7,191 bases of DNA, taken from JAYKHL01 sp035284865 (GTDB lineage Bacteria > Cyanobacteriota > Sericytochromatia > S15B-MN24 > JAQBPE01). Both the position numbers and the translations under genes were made by a program. Positions 1 to 5,051 of this stretch are shown piece by piece. Below the pieces are notes generated by a model, which worked only from the letters and a program-made list of their open reading frames with translations, was not told the origin of the DNA and searched no databases. The stretch spans positions 1 to 7,191 of the forward strand of contig JAYKHL010000045.1 of the NCBI GenBank assembly GCA_035284865.1, written 5' to 3'. Each line of letters opens with the position of its first letter. Position 1 is the stretch's first letter.

Positions 1-316
1 TGGGCTTCTCCAGCAGCACGGGGATGCCCTGCGTGAGGCAGGCGACCGCGGGGCCGACGTGGTCCCGATCGAGCGTCGTGATGATGACGGCATCAACCGC
101 GGGCCGCTGCACGACGAACTCCTGCCAGGAGGCGAACGTGGCACCTCGGTCCAGCCCGAACCGGGACGCGAAGGCTTGCCGGTAGGCCTCGCGAGGCTCG
201 GCGACCGCCGCGATGCGGGCCAGGTGAGGCTGGGTCGCCGTGAGGTCGGCCAACGTGAACCCTCGTTGGCCAGCCCCGAGCACGCCGATGCGAAGGGGAA
301 CCCGGGCGGTGGTCAT
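1..316 (-). CDS. Gfo/Idh/MocA-family NAD(P)-dependent oxidoreductase, N-terminal part (cut by window edge)
   Basis: About 105 residues of the N-terminus are present; the rest lies beyond the left edge. They form a Rossmann nucleotide-binding fold: a beta strand and glycine-rich loop near residues 9-18 (IGVLGAGQRG, a GxGxxG motif), an acidic residue in AVAEP after the second strand, then DAVIITTLDRDH and LLEKP at the cut. The DAVxIxT...H pattern and the EKP motif are hallmarks of this family, whose members oxidise or reduce sugars, inositols or related polyols with NAD(P). The substrate is set by the missing C-terminal domain, so it cannot be named. The ATG overlaps the TGA of the upstream LysR gene (ATGA, 316-313), and AGGAGG lies five to six bases upstream inside that gene, so translation is probably coupled and both genes share one mRNA. 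The pairing suggests the regulator controls this enzyme, directly or through its own operon. Confidence 0.88.
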   Translation of the reverse strand, partial: MTTARVPLRIGVLGAGQRGFTLADLTATQPHLARIAAVAEPREAYRQAFASRFGLDRGATFASWQEFVVQRPAVDAVIITTLDRDHVGPAVACLTQGIPVLLEKP

Positions 317-1236
317 GGCTGTCCTCCTGACTGGGCCAACGCGGCCCCTCGGATGCTCGCAAGGAAGGCCTCGAGGTGCGGTGGGCGTCGCTCTTCCGGG
401 GGCACGAGGGCCCAGATGGGCCGCGTCACATGAAGCCCATCCACGTCAACGTGACGCAGCCACCCCGCGGCGTGCTCGCGGGCACTGGCCAGCCTGGACA
501 CCCAGGCGACCCCCAGGTTGGACATCACGGCGCGCTTGATGCCCTCGGTGTGGCTGAGCTCGAAGGTGATGTGCAGCGATGCCTCGTCGATGCCACAAGC
601 CGCCAGGGTGCTGAGCACCCGGTGGCGGGTCGAGGAGCCCGCGGGGCGAAGGATCACGGGGTGCCGCCCGATGACGTCAGGCGTGGTCCGGCCGACGCGG
701 CCCAGGGCATGGTCCGGCGAGGCCACCAGCCCGAGCACGTCGTCGCCCAGGTGCAGGCGGCTCCAGCCCGTGAGGCAGGGCGGCGCGGCCCCCTCGGTGA
801 CGATGGCCACATCGAGGCAGCCGTCCCGCAGGCTGCGCCCCACCTCGTCAAGGGGCGCGATGCGCAGGCTCGCCTTCACCGCTGGAAAGGCCTCGGCATA
901 CTGGCCCAGCAGGGCCGGCAACAGGTAGATGCCGGGGGTGGAGTTGGCCCCGATGCGCAGGGTGCCGTGGGCCTGGCCCGCCAGGTCCTGCAGCGCAGAG
1001 CGGGCCAGCCGGACCTCGTGGATGACGACCTGCGCCCGCTGCCGGAGCCGGTCTCCGGCCAGGGTGAGCTCGAGCCCACGCCCTCGGCGCTCGAACAGGG
1101 TGACGCCGAGGTCCATCTCGAGTTCCCGAATCTGCTGGCTGATGGCAGACTGCGAGACCTCGAGGCGGCGGGCCGCCGCCGTGAAGTTCAGGGCCTCTGC
1201 CGCTGCCAGGAAGGTGTTCAGTTGCTCGAGCTTCAC
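313..1236 (-). CDS. LysR-family transcriptional regulator
   Basis: A full-length LTTR of 307 residues, the usual size. Residues 1-60 form the winged helix-turn-helix (LEQLNTFLAAAEALNFTAAARRL, then VSQSAISQQIRELE and LFERRGRG). A linker helix follows at about 61-90. The effector-binding (periplasmic-binding-protein-like) domain runs from about 91 to 300, beginning GTLRIGANSTPGIYLLPALL. The start is GTG at 1236: AGGAGG sits five bases upstream (1247-1242), and no ATG, GTG or TTG occurs in frame between it and the upstream in-frame stop. It acts as a cytoplasmic DNA-binding tetramer in known homologues. The ligand cannot be predicted from sequence. It is transcribed divergently from the sucrose-phosphate synthase gene, with a T-N11-A dyad between the two, and is followed by an overlapping oxidoreductase gene. 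Autorepression and control of both neighbours is inferred from this layout. Confidence 0.95.
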   Translation of the reverse strand: MKLEQLNTFLAAAEALNFTAAARRLEVSQSAISQQIRELEMDLGVTLFERRGRGLELTLAGDRLRQRAQVVIHEVRLARSALQDLAGQAHGTLRIGANSTPGIYLLPALLGQYAEAFPAVKASLRIAPLDEVGRSLRDGCLDVAIVTEGAAPPCLTGWSRLHLGDDVLGLVASPDHALGRVGRTTPDVIGRHPVILRPAGSSTRHRVLSTLAACGIDEASLHITFELSHTEGIKRAVMSNLGVAWVSRLASAREHAAGWLRHVDVDGLHVTRPIWALVPPEERRPPHLEAFLASIRGAALAQSGGQP

Positions 1237-1248
1237 GCCTGCCTCCTG

Positions 1249-1263
1249 ATAAGTGTTTCTTAT
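1249..1263. promoter_or_regulatory. Putative LysR-type operator (T-N11-A dyad)
   Basis: ATAAG-TGTTT-CTTAT is a perfect interrupted dyad with 5-base arms. It contains the canonical LTTR core T-N11-A (T at 1250, A at 1262). It lies 13-27 bases upstream of the lysR GTG, across the predicted lysR transcription start, and is centred about 66 bases upstream of the predicted start of the divergent sucrose genes. Both positions are typical for LTTR autorepression and divergent activation. Binding is inferred from sequence and position only. Confidence 0.6.
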
Positions 1264-1270
1264 TATAGCA
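1262..1270 (-). promoter_or_regulatory. Extended -10 promoter element for the lysR-oxidoreductase unit
   Basis: Read on the minus strand, 1270-1262 is TGCTATAAT, a perfect extended -10 (TGn plus TATAAT). No good -35 hexamer is seen at the usual distance, which extended -10 promoters can tolerate. Transcription would begin near 1255, inside the dyad at 1249-1263, giving a leader of about 18 bases that contains the AGGAGG ribosome binding site. Confidence 0.55.
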
Positions 1271-1286
1271 CCAACATTTCATCGGT

Positions 1287-1315
1287 TTGATTTATTCCTC
1301 CCCCTGGCCTACGCT
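1287..1315 (+). promoter_or_regulatory. Putative sigma70-type promoter of the sucrose-synthesis genes
   Basis: TTGATT (1287-1292) and TACGCT (1310-1315) are separated by 17 bases. The -35 matches consensus at four of six positions and the -10 keeps the TAnnnT frame. The predicted start is near 1322, giving a leader of about 27 bases with GGAGG at 1340-1344. The imperfect -10 fits a promoter that needs an activator, consistent with the LysR site centred near -66. Confidence 0.42.
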
Positions 1316-1348
1316 GGAAACGCAGCCTCGTGCTGCATCGGAGGTTTG

Positions 1349-2635
1349 ATGATGAAATTCGAAAGCCCCTCACAGGCAACCCTGCGGGCCGCCCTGAACC
1401 GCGGCGGCCCGCTGCCCCCCATCGCGATGGTCTCGGTGCACGGGGACCCTTCAGCGCCCATCGGCACCGAGGGAGCTGGCGGCCAGAATGTCTATGTGCG
1501 GGAGCTCTCTCGCGCCCTGCGCCAGCTCGGGCACCCCATTCACGTCTTCACGCGCGCCCACGGTGCGCTGGAGGCGCCCGAAGCGGTGGACCTCGCCGGC
1601 GTGACGGTGGTGCGCATCCCGTGCGGGGAGCCCGGACACGTGGGCCGCGACGAGCTGTTCAGCCACCTGCCTGAGTTCGTGGCGCGGGTCGCAGACTGGG
1701 CCGGCGCCCGGCACCTCTCGGTGCCGATCGTGCACAGCCACTACTGGCTGTCAGGCTGGGTTGGCATGGCGCTGGCCCGGCGCTGGCACGCGGCCCACGT
1801 CCACACGGCACACTCGCTCGGGGCGGTGAAGCAAGAGGCACTCGGAACGGACGGTTCCCCGAACCCGGTGCGCATCGAGGTCGAGGACGAGATCGCCGAG
1901 CAGGCGGATGCCCTGGTGGCCACTTCCCCCGCCGACTTGATTGCCCGAGGCCGTCACTACCGGGCCACGGGCAAGCCAGAAGTCATCCCCTGCGGCTACA
2001 GCCCAGCCGTGTTCAACGCTTCGGGCCGGGAAGCGGCCCGGGTCCGCTGGGGCTTGCGCCCCACGACCCCGGTGCTGGCCTACGTGGGGCGGTTCGACAG
2101 CGGCAAGGGGCTGGACACCCTGATGGAGGCCTTCGACCTCCTCGCAGCGGAGACGGACGCCCGGCTGCTGCTGGCCGGCGGCTTCATGCCGGGCGGGGCG
2201 GACGAGCTGGAGCACGACCGGCTGCGGGCGTGGGTGGCGGAGCGCCCGTGGGCGGACCGCGTGCACTGGCTGGGTCGGCTGGACGCGCCGGACGTGGCCG
2301 ACGTGTACCGGGCCGCGTCCGTGGTGGTGGTGCCGAGTCGCTACGAGAGCTTCGGGATGGTGGCTCTGGAGGCAATGGCCTGCGGCACCCCGGTGGTGGC
2401 GAGCGACGTGGGGGGCCTGCGCCAGACCGTGGTGCACCGCGAGACGGGGCTTCTGGTGCCTGTGGGGGACGCCACGGCCCTGGCGCAGAGCTGCAAGCTG
2501 CTGCTGGAAGACCCGGTGCTGTGGCAGCGCGTCTCGTCGTTCGCTGAGCAGACGGCCCGTCGATGCTACACCTGGCCCCAGGTCGCGGACCGGATGTCGG
2601 CCCTGTATGCCCGGGTCACCGGGGACCAGCGATGA
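1349..2635 (+). CDS. spsA: Sucrose-phosphate synthase-like GT4 glycosyltransferase
   Basis: Predicted cytoplasmic enzyme of 428 residues joining UDP- (or ADP-) glucose to fructose-6-phosphate to give sucrose-6F-phosphate. It has the GT-B fold of family GT4. N-terminal domain: MVSVHGDP (27-34), GAGGQNVYV (42-50, the glycine loop contacting the nucleotide sugar), HSHYWLSG (129-136) and HTAHSLG. C-terminal domain: YVGRFDSGKGLD with R248 and K253, the pair that binds the donor phosphates, and ESFGMVALE (333-341), the E-x7-E motif. Length matches the minimal, single-domain bacterial synthases that lack the fused phosphatase domain. GGAGG at 1340-1344 supports ATG 1349 or, with better spacing, ATG 1352. 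The frame stays open back to an ATG at 1253, but that start lacks a ribosome site and overlaps the operator. The SPS assignment rests on motifs plus the adjoining phosphatase; other GT4 enzymes such as MshA-type are less likely. Confidence 0.83.
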   Translation: MMKFESPSQATLRAALNRGGPLPPIAMVSVHGDPSAPIGTEGAGGQNVYVRELSRALRQLGHPIHVFTRAHGALEAPEAVDLAGVTVVRIPCGEPGHVGRDELFSHLPEFVARVADWAGARHLSVPIVHSHYWLSGWVGMALARRWHAAHVHTAHSLGAVKQEALGTDGSPNPVRIEVEDEIAEQADALVATSPADLIARGRHYRATGKPEVIPCGYSPAVFNASGREAARVRWGLRPTTPVLAYVGRFDSGKGLDTLMEAFDLLAAETDARLLLAGGFMPGGADELEHDRLRAWVAERPWADRVHWLGRLDAPDVADVYRAASVVVVPSRYESFGMVALEAMACGTPVVASDVGGLRQTVVHRETGLLVPVGDATALAQSCKLLLEDPVLWQRVSSFAEQTARRCYTWPQVADRMSALYARVTGDQR

Positions 2636-3390
2636 GGTCCGTCCCGGCGGCCCGCCTCCTGGTGGCGTTCGACCTCGACGGCACCCTGGTCGGCGGCCCG
2701 GCCGCGCCGGCCCTTCAGCAGTTCCTGGAGGGCCGTCCGGCTGACACCGCCCTCGCGTACGTGACGGGCCGTACCTACCCCTCCGCGGCGGGCCTCGTGA
2801 GGGCCGAGGGGTTGCCCTGGCCGGACGTGTGGGCCACCGGCCTGGGCTCCGAGGTCCGCTGGGGCCCAGCCGCCTGGGTGGACCGGGCCTGGCGACGCCG
2901 GGTGGGCCGGCACTTCTCGTCCGGCCGGGTGAGGCGGCTGCTGGCCGAGAGCCCCGGTCTGGCGCTCCAGCCCCCGGAAGCGCTGCACCGCTTCAAGGTC
3001 AGCTGCTGGGTGCCCCAGGCCAACCCCGAGCACCACCTCGCCCGGGTCTCGGCCAGCCTGCGCCGCAGCCGGATCAGGGCCAGGCTCGTCCTCAGCTCCA
3101 GCCGGGATCTGGACGTGATCCCGGCCGCTGCGGGCAAGGGCCGGGCGCTGGAGTGGATCGCGTCCCGGCTGGGCGTCAAGTCGGCCGCCACGTTTGCCTG
3201 CGGGGACTCCTGCAACGACCTCGACATGCTGCTGGCGGCCGGCATGGCGGCCGTGGTCAGCAACGCCGAGCCGGCGCTGGCGGCGCAACTTCCCCCCGAC
3301 GTTTACCGCGCGAGCGCCCCCTGCGCCGTCGGGGCCCTGGAAGGGCTGTCCTACTGGCTGGGTGCCGACCTGGAGCTGACGCCGGGCTGA
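2632..3390 (+). CDS. spp: Sucrose-6F-phosphate phosphatase-like HAD hydrolase
   Basis: A 252-residue HAD-superfamily enzyme expected to dephosphorylate sucrose-6F-phosphate to sucrose, making the pathway irreversible. Motif I is FDLDGTL with nucleophile D14 and acid/base D16. Motif II is T45 in YVTGRT. Motif III is K169 in AGKGRAL. Motif IV is GDSCNDLDM with D192 and D196 for magnesium. The cap region carries LQPPEALHRFKVS, close to the QP...FK(V/I)S stretch of the S6PP family, and the C-terminal YRA...GALEGL pattern also fits. Length matches free-standing bacterial SPPs. The ATG overlaps the TGA of the synthase gene (ATGA, 2632-2635), indicating translational coupling and a shared mRNA. Oddity: cysteine 194 replaces the usual glycine of GDSGND. 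Its last 40 bases overlap the convergent lipoprotein gene. A different Cof-type sugar phosphatase is possible but less likely next to a synthase. Confidence 0.85.
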   Translation: MRSVPAARLLVAFDLDGTLVGGPAAPALQQFLEGRPADTALAYVTGRTYPSAAGLVRAEGLPWPDVWATGLGSEVRWGPAAWVDRAWRRRVGRHFSSGRVRRLLAESPGLALQPPEALHRFKVSCWVPQANPEHHLARVSASLRRSRIRARLVLSSSRDLDVIPAAAGKGRALEWIASRLGVKSAATFACGDSCNDLDMLLAAGMAAVVSNAEPALAAQLPPDVYRASAPCAVGALEGLSYWLGADLELTPG

Positions 3391-4136
3391 AGCCACGCGG
3401 CTCCCGCGGGCCCCACCACGTGGCCCTGGGGGCTGGTCGGGTCCGCGGAGCGGGCGGTCTGGCCCGGGCGCGTCGCAAGGGCCTGGGCCAGGGCCCGTCG
3501 GACGGCCGGCACCAGCTCGCGCGCGCTCCGCAGCACCGCGCGCAAGCTGCCGGCCCGGGGCCCGATCAGCCAGCGCTCGATCCACTGCTGCACGATGGGC
3601 GTCAGCAGCGCCGCCACGACGTGGCCGGCGACGGGGAGCTGGGTGGTGACCGCGAGCACCATGCCGGTCAGCACCGCCACCGTGCAGGCCCGGCGGTCGA
3701 AGGCATCTCCGCGGTGCGTCACCCAGTAAGCCACGAAGGCCTCCGCGCCCCCGAGCACCGCCTGGGCCGTCAAGGCGAGCAGCGCGGTGGCGACCTCGTC
3801 GGTCGCGCCCGCGGCCTCGTCGAGCGGGAACGCGAGTTCGACGCCATCGCAACGCAGCAGCACCAGGCCCGTGGCCTCGGAGGCCGTGAGGTCGAAGACC
3901 ACGGCCTGGCCCCCGGGCGTCGTCGCAGCGATCCGCGGGCCCTGCACCCTGACCGGCCGCCAGCCGGCTCCCCGCAGCGTGGCAGCCAGCGCGGCCGCGG
4001 CCGGGTGCTCGGCCCGCCCCTGGGCGGCCACCCCGGCCCCAGAGACCGCGAGCGGCCCGGCCGGCAGGGCGCCACAGCCTGCCAGGGCCTGGCCGACCAG
4101 CGCTGTCACGAGGGCGAGGAGAACCGATCGACGCAC
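3351..4136 (-). CDS. Hypothetical lipoprotein
   Basis: 261 residues, family not recognised. The N-terminus MRRSVLLALVTALVGQALAGC is a lipoprotein signal with lipobox LAGC and lipidated C21, so the mature protein is probably anchored to a membrane. Residues 22-120 look like a small soluble domain (WRPVRVQGPRIAATTPGG, then VVFDLTASEATGLVLLRCDG). Residues 150-182 are strongly hydrophobic and could be a transmembrane hairpin or an amphipathic pair of helices, followed by an arginine- and alanine-rich helix (about 183-230). The GTG start at 4136 is preceded by an AAGGA ribosome site (within 4144-4151) at suitable spacing. The gene runs against the phosphatase gene and overlaps its 3' end by 40 bases. 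It has a dedicated AT-rich promoter region, so it is probably monocistronic. G- and C-ending codons dominate, supporting real coding. Function is unknown. Confidence 0.8.
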   Translation of the reverse strand: MRRSVLLALVTALVGQALAGCGALPAGPLAVSGAGVAAQGRAEHPAAAALAATLRGAGWRPVRVQGPRIAATTPGGQAVVFDLTASEATGLVLLRCDGVELAFPLDEAAGATDEVATALLALTAQAVLGGAEAFVAYWVTHRGDAFDRRACTVAVLTGMVLAVTTQLPVAGHVVAALLTPIVQQWIERWLIGPRAGSLRAVLRSARELVPAVRRALAQALATRPGQTARSADPTSPQGHVVGPAGAAWLQPGVSSRSAPSQ

Positions 4137-4183
4137 GGGTGTATCCTTTCCTGGAGGCTCACCATTGTGACAGCCTTATATCT

Positions 4184-4212
4184 TTTATAATTTATAATTA
4201 ACCATTTTTTAA
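4184..4212 (-). promoter_or_regulatory. Putative promoter of the hypothetical lipoprotein gene
   Basis: On the minus strand TTAAAA (4212-4207) and TATAAA (4189-4184) are 17 bases apart, inside an AT-rich island of about 45 bases. The expected start is near 4177, leaving a leader of about 40 bases before the GTG. The surrounding A/T could act as an UP-like element and ease melting. Several alternative TATAAT-like hexamers lie on both strands, so the exact boxes are uncertain. Confidence 0.45.
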
Positions 4213-4329
4213 TAAAAGGCAACGCCGGCCCTCCCACCCCACGGTCAGCGACGCGCCTCTGGCCGCCGCGGCCAACCCCGGGGCGCCGAGTGCCAGGCCC
4301 CCCACCCCTCCGAGCACCGGGCCCGCGGC

Positions 4330-4360
4330 GGTGGCCGTGGCGGTGGCCGTGGCGGTGGCC
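4330..4360. repeat. 12-base tandem repeat, about 2.6 copies
   Basis: The unit GGTGGCCGTGGC occurs at 4330-4341 and 4342-4353, followed by GGTGGCC (4354-4360). It can also be read as alternating hexamers GGTGGC and CGTGGC. It would encode (Val-Ala)n on the plus strand or (Thr-Ala)n on the minus strand, but no supported gene spans it. It is a candidate for copy-number variation between strains. Confidence 0.85.
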
Positions 4361-4488
4361 CACGAGGCCGAGGACGAGCCGGCCCGGCCGGGGGCCCGGT
4401 CTGGCTGGCGCGCGACGGGGGGTGACTCACCCGGCACCCACCTGGAACCCGGGGGAAGGCGGCCGACGCCGTCACTGCGGGGTCGCGC

Positions 4489-4494
4489 TATGAT
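4489..4494 (+). promoter_or_regulatory. Possible -10 box of the P-loop kinase gene
   Basis: TATGAT lies 33 bases upstream of the ATG at 4528 and matches the -10 consensus at five of six positions. No credible -35 hexamer or extended TGn is present. A start near 4501 would leave a short leader of about 27 bases. Confidence 0.3.
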
Positions 4495-4527
4495 GGGACC
4501 CTGCCCGCTACCCTGGACGTGACCTGT

Positions 4528-4992
4528 ATGCTTGCCCTGATCACGATCGGCCTGCCGGCCGCTGGGAAGACCACCTTCGCCCTGGCCCAGGCCGGCTTCG
4601 ACGACCTGAACCTCGATGCCTGTCGGGAAGCCGTCAGCGGCGATGCCAGCAACCAGGACGCGACCACGGCAGCCGTGGCCCTGCGAGACGACCGGCTGGC
4701 GGCGGCGGTGGCGGCCGGGCGCCCGGTGGTGATCTCGGACACGAACCTGGTGCCCACCCACCGACGGGAGCTGGTGGAGCGCCTCCGTGCGGCGGGCTAC
4801 GACGTCCGGTTCGTGGTGCTGGAGACCCCCTATGAGACGTGCCTGGCGCGGAACGCAGCCCGAGCCCGCATGGTGCCGGAGCACGCCATGGCTCGGATGG
4901 CGGGCGTGCTGGCCGCTCACCCCCCCGAGGCCTGCGCGCTGGCGCTCGGGGTGGAGTTGTTGAGGGTGTCTGGGGTGACGCCAGCGGCTTGA
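4528..4992 (+). CDS. P-loop kinase, polynucleotide kinase-like (AAA_33 type)
   Basis: 154 residues with the architecture of small ATP-dependent kinases related to the kinase domain of T4 polynucleotide kinase. The Walker A loop is GLPAAGKTTF (8-17). LNLDACRE supplies D30 and R33, at the position of the catalytic Asp-x-x-Arg of that group. VVISDTNL (67-74) is the second characteristic motif, equivalent to the DDTNL strand. R108, R112 and R114 in ARNAARARMVPE form a likely arginine lid. Such proteins phosphorylate nucleic acid 5' ends or small molecules; the substrate here cannot be told. ATG 4528 is chosen over the in-frame GTG at 4519 because it begins directly at the first beta strand. The ribosome site is weak (GGA at 4515-4517, about 10 bases away), suggesting low expression. 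It is a single gene closed by the hairpin immediately after its stop. Confidence 0.88.
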   Translation: MLALITIGLPAAGKTTFALAQAGFDDLNLDACREAVSGDASNQDATTAAVALRDDRLAAAVAAGRPVVISDTNLVPTHRRELVERLRAAGYDVRFVVLETPYETCLARNAARARMVPEHAMARMAGVLAAHPPEACALALGVELLRVSGVTPAA

Positions 4993-4994
4993 GA

Positions 4995-5031
4995 GCCAGC
5001 GGCCACCTCACGGGGTGAGGCGGCCGCTGGC
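4995..5031. terminator. Strong hairpin between convergent genes, likely bidirectional terminator
   Basis: GCCAGCGGCC (4995-5004) pairs perfectly with GGCCGCTGGC (5022-5031). After one A/C mismatch, CCTCAC (5006-5011) pairs with GTGAGG (5015-5020), leaving a 3-base GGG loop. The stem begins two bases after the kinase stop and lies 20 bases beyond the fasciclin gene stop. Neither side has a clear T tract, so it may act as a weak intrinsic terminator, with Rho, or as a 3'-end stabiliser. Confidence 0.75.
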
Positions 5032-5051
5032 CCGAGGCGCGTCGTGCTGTT

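Larger units (their letters stand above)
4137..4527. other. Intergenic region with AT-rich island and GC-rich repeat
   Basis: About 390 bases between divergent genes. The left part (about 4174-4217) is almost pure A/T, unlike anything else in the window, and holds the lipoprotein promoter. The rest is very GC-rich, with a 12-base tandem repeat at 4330-4360. A minus-strand frame ending at 4198 has G/C-ending codons and an Ala/Gly-rich C-terminus, but no convincing start or ribosome site, so it is not called. No RNA gene was recognised. Confidence 0.6.

Noticed and set aside
376..1290. 304-residue plus-strand frame opposite the LysR gene
   Set aside because: The LysR helix-turn-helix and effector domain are unmistakable on the minus strand, so this is its shadow.
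1253..1348. N-terminal extension of the glycosyltransferase from ATG 1253
   Set aside because: It has no ribosome site, starts inside the operator, and would cover the predicted promoter. GGAGG at 1340-1344 points to ATG 1349 or 1352.
2566..3852. 428-residue minus-strand frame across the phosphatase and lipoprotein genes
   Set aside because: Low-complexity Arg/Gly/Ala composition, and it overlaps two better supported genes with clear motifs.
2829..4190. 453-residue plus-strand frame through the hypothetical lipoprotein gene
   Set aside because: Low-complexity composition, and it is out of frame with the phosphatase. The minus-strand frame has a lipobox, a ribosome site and a promoter.
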